A DNA stretch of 64,000 bases from an uncultured Clostridia bacterium (GTDB lineage: Bacteria > Bacillota > Clostridia > Christensenellales > QALW01). Positions 50,418 through 59,614 of the stretch are shown in pieces; positions within the stretch are counted from its first letter, which is position 1; every line of letters begins with the position of its first letter. The stretch spans positions 150,870 to 214,869 of the forward strand of contig CAKSKV010000002.1 of the NCBI GenBank assembly GCA_934465535.1. The letters run 5' to 3'. The position numbers and the translations under genes were made by a program. The notes under the pieces were generated by a model. The model did not search any database. It worked only from the letters and a program-made list of their open reading frames with translations, and was not told the origin of the DNA.

Positions 50418-51460
50418 GCAGAACCGTCCGCTCCGAAGCCCCCGCCGCGCCGGGTAAGGAAGGCGCGCGCAGAAAAGCATCGCGTTGGATAGTTATTACC
50501 CTGTTTGGCATTATGTCCTTTTTGTCGGTGCTGATATGCACCGGCATAGGCAGCGTAAGGTTCTCCGCCTCCGAGGTTGCAAAGGCGCTGTTTATTGACG
50601 ACGGCAGCATGGCGCGCCTGATCGTGTGGAACCTTCGCTTTCCGCGCGTACTGGCGGGCGGGCTTGTGGGCGTATGTCTGTCCCTTTCGGGCTGCATATT
50701 GCAGGGCGTTATGCGCAACACCATGGCTTCCCCCTCCACCATAGGCGTAACGGGGGGCGCGAGCTTTATAGGGTATTTAACGCTGGTGGCTTTTCCGGCC
50801 TATTCCCGTCTTTTGCCGTTAGGGTCAATATTGGGCGCTTTCATCACCACCATGCTGATATACGCTTTGGCGTATCAGAAGGGCGTTTCCCCGGTGAAAA
50901 TGATTCTCTCCGGCATGGCCGTTTCGGCTCTGTTCGGCGCGTTCAATGATATAATAAAAACCTTTTTTGCCGAATCGCTTGGCAACGCCTCCGGCTTTCT
51001 TGTGGGCGGGCTGAACGGTGCGGGCTGGGACAGCTTTGTCATGGTTCTGCCCTATGCGGCAACGGGCGTTTTTATATGCGCCTTTCTGCCCTCCCGGATG
51101 AACATACTCATGCTGGGCGACGAAACCGCAAACTCTCTCGGGCTGCATACGGAGGCCTTCCGCTTTTTTCTGATAGCGGTATCCTCCCTTCTTGCGGGCG
51201 CGGCCATTTCCGCCGCAGGGCTTATCAGCTTTGTCGGGCTTGTGGTGCCGCACATTGCACGGCTGCTTGTAGGCTCCGATTACAAGTATCTGTTTCCTGC
51301 CTCGGCGCTGCTGGGATTTTGCCTTGTGATCGTATGCGACACGGTAGGGCGGGTTATTCTTCCGCCGGGCGAGGTGCCGGTGAGCATTATACTTTCCTTT
51401 ATAGGGGCGCCGTTCTTTTTATACCTGCTGCGCACGCGCAAGGGAAAGGGGGGCTGCTGA
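50414..51460 (+). CDS. FecCD-family ABC permease for heme/iron complexes
   Basis: 348 residues with ten membrane segments typical of BtuC/FecCD/HmuU permeases: NLRFPRVLAGGLVGVCLSLSGCILQGVMRN, GGASFIGYL, LVGGLNGAGWDSF and AAISAAGLISFVGLVVPHIARLLVG. Moves the complex brought by the binding lipoprotein. Starts inside the flavodoxin stop (ATGA). Confidence 0.93.
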   Translation: MSRTVRSEAPAAPGKEGARRKASRWIVITLFGIMSFLSVLICTGIGSVRFSASEVAKALFIDDGSMARLIVWNLRFPRVLAGGLVGVCLSLSGCILQGVMRNTMASPSTIGVTGGASFIGYLTLVAFPAYSRLLPLGSILGAFITTMLIYALAYQKGVSPVKMILSGMAVSALFGAFNDIIKTFFAESLGNASGFLVGGLNGAGWDSFVMVLPYAATGVFICAFLPSRMNILMLGDETANSLGLHTEAFRFFLIAVSSLLAGAAISAAGLISFVGLVVPHIARLLVGSDYKYLFPASALLGFCLVIVCDTVGRVILPPGEVPVSIILSFIGAPFFLYLLRTRKGKGGC

Positions 51461-51462
51461 AG

Positions 51463-52266
51463 ATGTATTTCGGGTTTTGCGATATTTCCGTAAGTTACGG
51501 CAAAAACGAGATCCTGCGCGGGCTTACCCTTGAGATTCCGCGCTCCAAGATAGTAACGCTGATAGGTCAGAACGGGTGCGGAAAATCCACGCTGCTGAAG
51601 ACCGTTTCCCGCGCGGTGACGCCGCGGCGGGGCGATGTGGTATACCTTGACAAAAAGCTGAGCTCCTACCCGGCAAAGCAGCTTGCGCAGAAAATAGCTT
51701 ATCTGTCGCAGGTGCATGAATCCCCGCCCGATATAGATGTGGGCACGCTGGTTTCCTACGGCAGATTTCCCTATTCCCGCTTCGGGCGCGGCGCGGCCGC
51801 AGACGATAACGCCATTATCCGCCGCGCGCTGGAGCTGACCGGGCTGACCCGCCTGAAGGACAGGACTCTTTCCACCCTTTCCGGCGGAGAACGGCAGCGC
51901 GCATGGATAGCCATGACGGTGGCGCAGCAGCCGGAGATCCTGATACTTGACGAGCCCACCACTTATCTTGACATAAGCTATCAGGTGGAGGTGCTGGAGC
52001 TTATAAAGCATCTTAACCGCACGCTGGGAATTACCATTGTAATGGTTCTGCACGATATAAACCTTGCCGCACGCTACTCGGACTGCCTGGCGGCGATCCG
52101 CGGCGGTACTCTCTTTGCCTGCGGCACGCCCCGGGAAACGGTTACAAAGGACAATCTTCGCAATATATTTGAAATTGAAGCCGATGTTTACCGCGACCCG
52201 GTGCACGACTGTCCGTACTTCATTGCGCAAAGAACGACCTTCGGCACGGTTGAACAACAGATATAA
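51463..52266 (+). CDS. ABC transporter ATP-binding protein (FecE/HmuV-like)
   Basis: 267 residues: Walker A GQNGCGKST, signature LSGGERQRAWIAM, Walker B EILILDEPTTYLDI, switch His in MVLHDINLAARY. This last motif with DINLA is characteristic of iron-siderophore/heme/B12 ATPases. ATG 51463, two bases after the permease stop, is chosen; the frame stays open far upstream but overlaps the permease. Confidence 0.93.
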   Translation: MYFGFCDISVSYGKNEILRGLTLEIPRSKIVTLIGQNGCGKSTLLKTVSRAVTPRRGDVVYLDKKLSSYPAKQLAQKIAYLSQVHESPPDIDVGTLVSYGRFPYSRFGRGAAADDNAIIRRALELTGLTRLKDRTLSTLSGGERQRAWIAMTVAQQPEILILDEPTTYLDISYQVEVLELIKHLNRTLGITIVMVLHDINLAARYSDCLAAIRGGTLFACGTPRETVTKDNLRNIFEIEADVYRDPVHDCPYFIAQRTTFGTVEQQI

Positions 52267-52309
52267 TTAAACAATTATATATATACAAACACATTTTGGA
52301 GGAACACAC

Positions 52310-53431
52310 ATGAAAAAAATATTTGCACTGCTTATTTGCTTCTGCCTTTTTGCAGGCGTGCTTACCGCCTGCGCGCCGGCCGACACCGGCACCGCACCCG
52401 GCAGCTCTGCCGCCGCAGGCGATAACACCGCAGCGCCGTCCGACAAGGAGGCTCAGAAGGCGGCTCTTAAAGCGGAATTCCTTAAGGCCGCAAACGAGGT
52501 AACCGTGGATGACGATTCCGTAACCTTCAGCGATGCTTCCTCGGCGGAGGGCAAAATTACCGTTAAAAAGAACCCCGCAAAGGTGGTAAACCTTTATGCA
52601 AGCTTTACCACGCTGTGGTACGAAGCGGGCGGCTCTGTAATAGGCTGCATCGGCGGTGAAAGCTCACAGGCGCTCTACACGGAATATATCGGCCGTGATA
52701 TTACCGCCGACGACGGCGTGACGGTTGTAGCCGCCTCTTCCTCGGGTAAAAAATGGGACACCGAGACCATTATTGCCCTGCAGCCGGAGCTGATCATCTG
52801 CTCCACCGCAATGAGCGGCTATTCCACCATTGAAAGCCCCGCGAAGGCAGCGGGCATACCCGTTATTGCCGTAAAATATGACGATTTTTCCGATTATCTG
52901 AAATGGTTCAAGGTATTCTGCAATCTTTCCGGGCATCCCGAGCTGTGGGACAGCATAGCAATGAAGGCTCTTGACGATGTAACGGAGGTTCTGTGCGAGA
53001 TCCCCGACGGAAACGCGCCGCGCGTATTGAGCATGTTTGCAAATGCAAGCAATCTTGAAGCCAACACCTCCTCCACCGTTGTAGGCGCAATGGTGAGCGC
53101 AATGAAGGCGGTAAACATTGTGGATAGCTGGGACAACGCGGAGGGCGCCGACCGGCTTACCATAAACCTTGAAACGGTATTGGCTGCCGATCCCGACATT
53201 ATCATTGTGCAGTGCCATGCCGGAACCGATGCCGCCAAAGCACAGGTGGAAGAAACCTACGGCAGCAATCCCGTATGGCAGTCCCTGAGTGCGGTTAAAA
53301 ACGGAAAGGTATTCTATCTTGAAAAATCCCTTTTCCACAACAAGCCCAACAGCCGATTTGCCCAGGCTTATCAGCAGCTGGCTCAGATTCTCTACCCGGA
53401 TGCCGATTTTACCTTCAAGAGTGAAAAATGA
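52310..53431 (+). CDS. Heme/iron-complex binding lipoprotein
   Basis: 373 residues. Lipoprotein signal MKKIFALLICFCLFAGVLTAC, a Thr/Ala/Pro linker, and a two-lobed class III binding fold joined by a long helix. Key stretches are KNPAKVVNLYASFTTLWYEAGGSVIGCIGG, TIIALQPELIICS and LAADPDIIIVQCHAG. Captures the substrate and hands it to the permease. GGAGG ahead of the ATG. The ligand cannot be read from sequence; the neighbour enzyme makes heme likely. Confidence 0.9.
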   Translation: MKKIFALLICFCLFAGVLTACAPADTGTAPGSSAAAGDNTAAPSDKEAQKAALKAEFLKAANEVTVDDDSVTFSDASSAEGKITVKKNPAKVVNLYASFTTLWYEAGGSVIGCIGGESSQALYTEYIGRDITADDGVTVVAASSSGKKWDTETIIALQPELIICSTAMSGYSTIESPAKAAGIPVIAVKYDDFSDYLKWFKVFCNLSGHPELWDSIAMKALDDVTEVLCEIPDGNAPRVLSMFANASNLEANTSSTVVGAMVSAMKAVNIVDSWDNAEGADRLTINLETVLAADPDIIIVQCHAGTDAAKAQVEETYGSNPVWQSLSAVKNGKVFYLEKSLFHNKPNSRFAQAYQQLAQILYPDADFTFKSEK

Positions 53432-54684
53432 TGTTTTCAACGCGTTATAAAAGCCACCATGACGCTTCGCGCAATCTGAAAAACCGCTGTACCGTAAGCA
53501 CCGCAGGAGGGGATTATCTTCCTGCGGTGCTTTCAAAAACGGCCGGAAGCCGCCGGGTGATATATCTGCATGTACCCTTCTGCTGCAAAACCTGCTCTTT
53601 CTGCCCCTTTCACCGTCCGGATGAGCTGAACAGGCGGGAATATCACAATTATCTTATAAATGAGATGCAGCGGGTTCAGGGATATCCCTATATGCAGGCG
53701 CCCGTTGATGCCGTAAACTTCGGCGGCGGCACCCCCACCTCGCTTTCCCCCGCGCAGATGAAGGCAGTGCTTGCCGGGCTGCACGGCAGCTTTTACATTG
53801 CGCCGGGGGCGGAGATCAGCGTGGAGACCTCAGCAACCGAGCTTACGCAGGAAATGCTGGAGGTGCTTGCAGAGGGCGGCGTAAACCGTTTATCCGTGGG
53901 CATACAAACCTTTGACGACAGCGCCAGACGGCTGCTGGGCCGGCGCGGCAGCGGAGAATTTGCCGCTTCCCGCGTGGCTGCGGCGATCCGTGCGGGTATT
54001 CGGAACACGAGCATAGACCTTATCTACAATTATCCCGGCCAAACCGATGAGCTTTTATTAAAGGATCTTGACACAATAATATCCCTTGACGCTGCCGGAA
54101 TATCCTTCTATTCGCTTATGCTGCACGAAAAAACGCCGCTTTACAAACGGCTTGACGACAGCGCAAAAAAGCGCATGCAGGATATCGGCCGTGAAAGGGA
54201 GCTGTTTGACATTATCTTAAACAGGCTGACGCCTGCCGGCTATCGGATGCTGGAACTTACAAAGCTTGTAAAGGGCGGCCGCGACCGCTATGACTATATG
54301 GAGATACGCCACAGCGGGGGCAGCTGTATTGCCCTGGGCCACGGCGCGGGCGGAAACATAGAAAACTATTTTTATCACAACACCCATGCCTGCGGCGATG
54401 TTTCGCAGGATATACATATCTGCTCGCGCGGACGCGTGCTTTCGGACCGGTACCGCGTGCTGGACGCTCTTATATATGCCCTGCAAAAGGGCAGCGCAGA
54501 TCTTGCGCCGTTTTCCGGGCGCCTCGGCACCGATCTTATGCAGCTGTTCAAAGAAAAGCTGGACATATTTGCAGACTGCGGATATCTTACCGTAAGGGGG
54601 AGCACCGTTGCCTTCACGCGCGACGGCATATTCTTTGGAAACAACATTATTTCCGAGCTTATAAACACCCTTGCGGACAGCTGA
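53428..54684 (+). CDS. HutW/HmuW-like radical SAM enzyme
   Basis: 418 residues. Radical SAM cluster motif CCKTCSFC (C-x3-C-x2-C), then NFGGGTPTSL and the barrel of the HemN/HemW family (SVGIQTFDDSARRLLGRRG, SIDLIYNYPGQTDELL), and a C-terminal HemN-type domain. HemW-type proteins are near in sequence, but the operon with flavodoxin and a heme-type ABC transporter matches the anaerobic heme-opening enzymes HutW/ChuW/HmuW. Start ATG overlaps the lipoprotein stop. If correct it opens heme without oxygen, releasing iron. Confidence 0.85.
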   Translation: MMFSTRYKSHHDASRNLKNRCTVSTAGGDYLPAVLSKTAGSRRVIYLHVPFCCKTCSFCPFHRPDELNRREYHNYLINEMQRVQGYPYMQAPVDAVNFGGGTPTSLSPAQMKAVLAGLHGSFYIAPGAEISVETSATELTQEMLEVLAEGGVNRLSVGIQTFDDSARRLLGRRGSGEFAASRVAAAIRAGIRNTSIDLIYNYPGQTDELLLKDLDTIISLDAAGISFYSLMLHEKTPLYKRLDDSAKKRMQDIGRERELFDIILNRLTPAGYRMLELTKLVKGGRDRYDYMEIRHSGGSCIALGHGAGGNIENYFYHNTHACGDVSQDIHICSRGRVLSDRYRVLDALIYALQKGSADLAPFSGRLGTDLMQLFKEKLDIFADCGYLTVRGSTVAFTRDGIFFGNNIISELINTLADS

Positions 54685-54724
54685 AAAAGGGGATATTTTT
54701 ATACAAAAGGATATACAAAAAGCC

Positions 54725-54760
54725 AAAGCGCGGACGCCGAATCGGCCGTCCGCGCTTTTT
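54725..54760 (+). terminator. Terminator of the heme operon
   Basis: A 12-base perfect stem (54725-54736 with 54747-54758), an inner CCGA/TCGG stem and T5. Confidence 0.85.
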
Positions 54761-54846
54761 ATATTTTTACCGGCACGGCGGATAATAAAACCGCCGTATA
54801 ATTCTGCGCCCTTATCCGCAAGCGCCGGTCGGGAAATGCCCGCCCG

Positions 54847-55584
54847 TCACTTCCCGCTCTGCACGGGAATATCGCTTTTTACGGCTTTATCGGCACTTAA
54901 TTCAAACATACGGGAAAACCGCTTGAAGACCGGCTGAAAATAGAATATTCTGTCCAGCACCTTAGAAAAAAAGCCTATAATCGTTCCGTTGATAAGCGCC
55001 ATGATAAGCGTGCCCCAGCCTATTCCTTCTATTCTGCCGAAAAAGCAGAAGGTCATAATCACGCTTGCAGCAAGGCATGACATATCCACGGCTGTTTTTA
55101 GGAGAGATAATTTTATTCCGTACCTGCACGAAACGGCCTTTACGAAAAAGTCATATACCTGCGGATAAAGGTAGGTTTTGAAAAACAGCGCGACGGAAAA
55201 GGAGGTCAAAACGGTTCCGAAAAGGAACATAATAATTCTGAGGTACATATCCATGCTGCCCGGCGGCGTTATCTGCGGGTTGAAGAAGGGTATTTTTCTC
55301 CACAGATCAAGAACCAAACCGTAAATAAGGCAGGTTCCGAAGGAAAAGAGGTATACAAACCTGAACCTTCTTAAAACAATGCACAGCACTATGAATATGC
55401 CCGCCTGAATTATATACTCCGCCTGCCCGAAGGTCAGAACGCCTGTTTTCAGGCTTAACAGGTACGCCGGCGCAACTATCATGGAGATTCCGAAATCGGC
55501 CGCGGAAAGCACCGCAACGGCCAAAGACAGCAGAACTATTGCCGCAAGATATGCTGCTTCACTTGGTATTTTTATTCTTTTCAT
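54847..55584 (-). CDS. DUF6198/YczE-like membrane protein
   Basis: 245 residues, five to six membrane segments, with GISMIVAPAYLLSLKTGVLTFGQAEYIIQ and a glycine-rich region GIGWGTLIMALINGTIIGFFSKVLDRIF that matches the YitT/YczE/DUF6198 group. Several family members accompany regulators, but none is adjacent here. Function unknown. Confidence 0.82.
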   Translation of the reverse strand: MKRIKIPSEAAYLAAIVLLSLAVAVLSAADFGISMIVAPAYLLSLKTGVLTFGQAEYIIQAGIFIVLCIVLRRFRFVYLFSFGTCLIYGLVLDLWRKIPFFNPQITPPGSMDMYLRIIMFLFGTVLTSFSVALFFKTYLYPQVYDFFVKAVSCRYGIKLSLLKTAVDMSCLAASVIMTFCFFGRIEGIGWGTLIMALINGTIIGFFSKVLDRIFYFQPVFKRFSRMFELSADKAVKSDIPVQSGK

Positions 55585-55636
55585 TTTTTATAACAGTTTG
55601 CCGTTCAGATTGTTTATAACTTGTGCGCTGCTTTTC

Positions 55637-56158
55637 TTATACATAATGTATGTAATTATCCTTCCTCTTTGCAGCCTCCCCCGGCAATACGGCGGAATAT
55701 CCAAGCGCAATGGCTCCCACGCCGCGCAGCGTTTCCGGAAGCCCCCACCTGCGCAAAAGCTCCTTGCCCTGCATACTGTCAAAAATTTCGCGTTCCCTGT
55801 GAACCCACACCGAAGCCAGCCCCAAAGACGCTGCGGCAAGCATCATATTTTCCAGCACGCAGCTTCCGTCCTCCGCAAAGGTGCTTGCCGTTTCGTCGGC
55901 CAGCACCAAAACAATAACGGGCGCACCGTAATACGGGTCGACCGCTTTACCTAAAACCTGCGCATTCAGCCGTGTGATCTCCTTGCGGTACTGTTCGGTT
56001 ACCACGGCAACAATTACTGGGGATTGACGCCCGCCGCCCGTAGGGGCATATGTGCCCGCCTCCAGCACTGCTTCCAGCAGCTCCTGCGGAACTGCGTCCG
56101 GCTTAAAAGAACGAACGCTTCGGCGCGTTTTGATAGTTTTCAGGACCTCGTTTTCCAT
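55637..56158 (-). CDS. Nitroreductase-family protein
   Basis: 173 residues: KTIKTRRSVRSFKPDAVPQELLEAVLEAGTYAPTGGGRQ binds FMN, then GSCVLENMMLAAASLGLASVWVHR, and GAIALGY. Typical short FMN-dependent oxidoreductase of the NfsA/FRP type; natural substrate unknown. Lone gene with its own promoter. Confidence 0.93.
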   Translation of the reverse strand: MENEVLKTIKTRRSVRSFKPDAVPQELLEAVLEAGTYAPTGGGRQSPVIVAVVTEQYRKEITRLNAQVLGKAVDPYYGAPVIVLVLADETASTFAEDGSCVLENMMLAAASLGLASVWVHREREIFDSMQGKELLRRWGLPETLRGVGAIALGYSAVLPGEAAKRKDNYIHYV

Positions 56159-56259
56159 TCCCGTTTCTCCTTATAATTAAAATTGCCATACACCCTGAAC
56201 GGGCGTATGGCGAAAAATGAGTTTGAACTCAGAAAAATCCATACATATTTTGGAGTTAC

Positions 56260-56287
56260 AGTATACCACAAAAACACGGTTTGTCAA
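56260..56287 (-). promoter_or_regulatory. Promoter of the nitroreductase gene
   Basis: Minus-strand consensus TTGACA (56282-56287), 16-base spacer with extended TGG, TATACT (56260-56265). The remainder of the 270 bases to the GNAT gene shows nothing else. Confidence 0.65.
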
Positions 56288-56428
56288 CACCGCTGCTTCG
56301 TCCTATGGAGGATCGGCATTGATACCGGCTCCCCTGCATACGAAAGGGCGGTTGATTTATTGTTTTTTTATAAGATGCTCGCACCTTGTCCGCTGCGTAA
56401 GGCGCGTTTAACCGACCGCGCAGGGCTG

Positions 56429-56902
56429 TTATAATATCTTTTCCATTCCGATTTTTTGTATTTTCAGGCCGATTTTTTCATAGAATTTAACCGCGTTTTT
56501 ATTATCCGCCCAAACATTAAGCGTAACATTGTAGCATCCCTCCGATTTTGCATAGGAAACAACATAGTTATACAGCTTTGTCCCGATGTGATGCCCTCTG
56601 TAATTATTATCGACACACAAATCATCGATATACAGGGTTCTGACCGGCCGAAGGGTATGGCTTTGGGGGCTGGAAATTATGCAAAACGCATATCCGACAA
56701 TCCTGCCGCCGAGCTCTGCTGCAAATACCGGTTTTGTTTCGTCGGAGAGAATTTCCTCCAGTTCGCCGTCGGTATATTTTCTGGCCCCTGCCGTAAACAG
56801 ATCCGGCCGGGCATCGCTGTGCACCCGCTGAACCTCCAGCAGCAGCTCCGCTATACGGGAGATATCCTCTTTACTCGCCCGTCTGATAATCAATTCCTGC
56901 AT
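56429..56902 (-). CDS. GNAT-family N-acetyltransferase
   Basis: 157 residues: RRASKEDISRIAELLLEVQRVHSDARPDLF, TLYIDDLCVDNNYRGHHIGTKLYNYVVSYAKSEG (acetyl-CoA site R-G-x-x-I-G) and ADNKNAVKFYEKIGL. Acetylates a small molecule or peptide; substrate unknown. Full length. Confidence 0.9.
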   Translation of the reverse strand: MQELIIRRASKEDISRIAELLLEVQRVHSDARPDLFTAGARKYTDGELEEILSDETKPVFAAELGGRIVGYAFCIISSPQSHTLRPVRTLYIDDLCVDNNYRGHHIGTKLYNYVVSYAKSEGCYNVTLNVWADNKNAVKFYEKIGLKIQKIGMEKIL

Positions 56903-56973
56903 TTTTCTTGTTTCTCCGTTCAGAAATACTTGCCCGTGCGCCGCTTATCCCGCGGCGCATCGATATAAAGCGT

Positions 56974-57159
56974 CTATTTGGTAATTACAACATTGCCATC
57001 GAAATCAAGCAGTGGGGTGATGCCGCCCGCATAGCCTGTGCTCCACAGCAAATAATTCACGCCGGTTTCCTTATCCACAAGTATCTGACGGACGCCGGAA
57101 TCCTTTAATTGTGAGCCTTCTTTATATATGACCTCAAACCTGTTTTCTGTTTTTGACAT
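56974..57159 (-). CDS. DUF6440 small protein
   Basis: 61 residues: RFEVIYKEGSQ...VRQILVDKETGVNYLLWSTGYAGGITPLLDFDGNVV. The pattern ILVDKETGVNYL-x-GYAGGITPLLD marks DUF6440, a small beta-rich family in Firmicutes. GGAGG eight bases before ATG 57159 decides the start. Function unknown. Confidence 0.85.
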   Translation of the reverse strand: MSKTENRFEVIYKEGSQLKDSGVRQILVDKETGVNYLLWSTGYAGGITPLLDFDGNVVITK

Positions 57160-57427
57160 AAAAGCGCCTCCGTAAATCTTGCCTGCGTTTTGCAAAGCAA
57201 AAGCAGCATGCCCGCAATAACGCCCTATGACAGTATACTCCGCCTTTGCGCGCTCGTAAAGCAAATATCGCCGTTACCGCGATTTTTGTGCTTGCACATT
57301 TCGGTTGCCTTTACGGAATCCTTCGCGGAATATGAAATCAAAGCAGCTTTTTTGTATAATAGTGCCTTATTATTTGCAAAGGCGGAATGTGTTTACGGCA
57401 AAACAATTGAAAACACAGGGACGCAGA

Positions 57428-57811
57428 CTACCTCCGTTTTTGTATGCTGATATTCCCCTTTGCGTTATGCGCCTGTACGCAAACGGAATACTCGCCGCTT
57501 CGGGAAATATTCACGGTAAAGTCGGTTGTGTTTTCTCCGCTGCCTGTGTAAATGAGCGTACCGTCCGATGCTTTTATGTCCATGCGCAGTTTTCCGTATT
57601 CGGTTTTGAAGCAAACCTCCAGCATATCGCCCGCCTTCAGCTGCATAGTGTGCGTATCCGTTCCGGTCATGCGCTCAATATTCAAGCGGTAGAAATTCAA
57701 ACCGGCCTCACGGCTGCCGTCAAAGCAATCTGCATCACAGGCCGAAAGAAATACGGAAAGCCCCAGGACCAAAAGCAAAAATGGTAATGCGGCTATTGTT
57801 TTTTTCTTCAT
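57428..57811 (-). CDS. Small lipoprotein
   Basis: 127 residues. Signal and lipobox (LLVLGLSVFLSAC), then a beta-sandwich-like domain with MQLKAGDMLEVCFKTEYG, DGTLIYTGSG and VNISRSGEYSVCVQAHNAKGNISI, a fold also found in pre-peptidase-type domains. Function unknown; ends just before the DUF6440 region. Confidence 0.75.
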   Translation of the reverse strand: MKKKTIAALPFLLLVLGLSVFLSACDADCFDGSREAGLNFYRLNIERMTGTDTHTMQLKAGDMLEVCFKTEYGKLRMDIKASDGTLIYTGSGENTTDFTVNISRSGEYSVCVQAHNAKGNISIQKRR

Positions 57812-57854
57812 TTGTTTTCTCCCTTGCTTTTTGCAAACCCCCGATAACCGGCAT

Positions 57855-57999
57855 TTACACCCCTATGGCCTCGTGAAGCGACGCAGCAGAGCAGCCCTTG
57901 CTTTTATAATACGCCGGCATCCGGGGCAGCTTGCTTTTATCATAGCTTGCGATGCAGTCCGACAGAACATGAACGGTATAGCCGCTTTTTTCGCGGCGG
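57855..57999 (-). pseudogene. C-terminal remnant of an isochorismatase-family hydrolase
   Basis: On the minus strand directly after the GNAT stop, the frame reads EKSGYTVHVLSDCIASYD, then KSKLPRMPAYYKSKGCSAAS and stop. The sequence GY-V-VLSDC and the ending YYKSKGC are those of the last 40 residues of cysteine hydrolases (isochorismatase/nicotinamidase group); the upstream catalytic part is absent. A leftover of a lost gene. Confidence 0.5.
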
Positions 58000-58000
58000 T

Positions 58001-58747
58001 TCAGTCGCTTATTCCCGCAAGTGCCAGAAACTTTTTGTCCGACTGGATGCCTTGTGTAAGAAAACGGCCGTCCCGAAACAAGGCATAGGTTGTAACCGGA
58101 GCGGGTACACTCTGCGCGGCTTCTTTATCGGTGATGTGTATGACCTTGAGCGGGATGCCGTGCTCCTTTGCCGTCTCCTGCACTCTGGGCACCCAATAGC
58201 AGGTAAAGGGACACTGATCGGTATAATAAAGCACAAAGCCGTCTTCGTCTGCCTTGGGGTGCTTGGCGCAATCTTTGAATTTCGGCGGCTCGGCATCCGG
58301 CACAAGGGGCAAATACATAAGACTTATTCCGCAGTCGGATATATCCGCCGTTTTGAAGCCTTTGTATGCCAGAAACTTCGGATCGGCAAGAAATTCCCGC
58401 TTGCGTCCCTGCGCGCACAGTATGCAAATGCCTTTTCTGCCCTGTGCCCCGGCATCTTTAACACACTCCTGCAAAAGGTCGTTTGAATATCCGTGCCCTT
58501 TCATGGAGCCCGCTATCCACAGGCAGTTTATATACAGCCAACCGTCCGCCTCTATCGGCACCCATGCATTTTCTGCCGGAAGATATTCTATAAAGCACTT
58601 TCCGCGCTCCGCACTGCGGTAAAAAACAAGCCCCTCATCAAAGCGCTGCTTAAGCCACTCTTTTTTGGCAAGGCTTTGTTTGCCCGACATGGCGCAGCAG
58701 ATATGCTCACTGTCAATATTTTCTTTGGTAATGCGTATATATTTCAT
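58001..58747 (-). CDS. YoaP-like GNAT acetyltransferase
   Basis: About 248 residues. A GNAT half (about 1-130: KYIRITKENIDSEHICCAM, VFYRSAERGKCFIEYLPAE, GSMKGHGYSNDLLQECVKDA) followed by a thioredoxin-like YoaP C-terminal half (FVLYYTDQCPFTCYWVPRVQE). ATG 58747 with AAAAGGAG upstream. Family members are rather common in Clostridia; the substrate is unknown. Confidence 0.88.
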   Translation of the reverse strand: MKYIRITKENIDSEHICCAMSGKQSLAKKEWLKQRFDEGLVFYRSAERGKCFIEYLPAENAWVPIEADGWLYINCLWIAGSMKGHGYSNDLLQECVKDAGAQGRKGICILCAQGRKREFLADPKFLAYKGFKTADISDCGISLMYLPLVPDAEPPKFKDCAKHPKADEDGFVLYYTDQCPFTCYWVPRVQETAKEHGIPLKVIHITDKEAAQSVPAPVTTYALFRDGRFLTQGIQSDKKFLALAGISD

Positions 58748-58814
58748 ACTCTCTCCTTTTCGCACCTTCATCTGCGCTGCATGCAACTGTAAAGAACAGT
58801 CCGTCTGCCTTGGG

Positions 58815-59381
58815 TCATTCGTTCTGCAAGGCCAATATTGCGCCCTTATATGCCTGCTCCAAATGAGCTTTTATAACTCCCTCATCATATTTAAGCGCAT
58901 TATTGGCTATGATGCTTGCATATCCGTGAGCAAACAGAAAAACCGTCAAAAAGACCTTTTTTGTCCGTTCTTTATCCATCCCTACGGCTTCCTGCATAGC
59001 AAAAATAACCGGCTCAAGCTCCTTTGCATCTATCAGTTCAAGCAGAGTGCAGCCGCTAAAATAATCCGACTGAAAAAGGAAGCGGAACAAATGCGGTTCC
59101 TCAATTGCAAAGCGGATATAATTCATCCCTATTCCGAGCATTGCACCGTTTGAAGGCTTTTTCAGATTCATAAGATATTCGGAATGATAGCCGTCCGCCT
59201 TTTCATAAACCGCCCGTTTCAATTCTTCAATCGTGGCAAAATGATACATAACGGGCTGTGTAGAGCAATGCAGCCTTTCCGATACGGTTCTTGCATTGAT
59301 GCTTTCCGCCCCCGTTTCGCGGGCAACGGCAAAGGCAGCCTCCACTATCATTTCCTTTGTAACTTTTGCTTTTGCGGGCAT
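58815..59381 (-). CDS. TetR-family regulator
   Basis: 188 residues: N-terminal HTH (VTKEMIVEAAFAVARETGAESINARTVSERLHCSTQPVMYHF) and an all-helical ligand domain ending HLEQAYKGAILAL. No target gene directly adjacent, but a palindrome-bearing promoter lies in front, so it probably represses itself. Resembles the other TetR at 61448. Confidence 0.9.
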   Translation of the reverse strand: MPAKAKVTKEMIVEAAFAVARETGAESINARTVSERLHCSTQPVMYHFATIEELKRAVYEKADGYHSEYLMNLKKPSNGAMLGIGMNYIRFAIEEPHLFRFLFQSDYFSGCTLLELIDAKELEPVIFAMQEAVGMDKERTKKVFLTVFLFAHGYASIIANNALKYDEGVIKAHLEQAYKGAILALQNE

Positions 59382-59407
59382 ATCTCCGCCTCCATATATA
59401 ATTTGAA

Positions 59408-59451
59408 TTATGCATAACTTATGTTATATATTATTATGCGGGCTTTGTCAA
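59408..59451 (-). promoter_or_regulatory. Promoter and palindromes before tetR (58.8 kb)
   Basis: Consensus TTGACA (59446-59451 on minus), 17-base spacer, TATAAC (59423-59428). Directly downstream lie CATAA-C-TTATG (59413-59423) and TTATGCATAA (59408-59417), the likely autoregulation site. Confidence 0.6.
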
Positions 59452-59614
59452 GCGTTCGCTCCGAAATTGTAAACGCTCTTGTGGTAAATAACGAAAAAAT
59501 GCAGCGCCGCAATACAGACGCCGCGTTTAATGTAAAAATGATCTTAATGCAGAATTGATCGGAAGAAATATGAATTCAGAAAATAAAAGTCCGCAAAAGG
59601 ATATCGGATAATTT

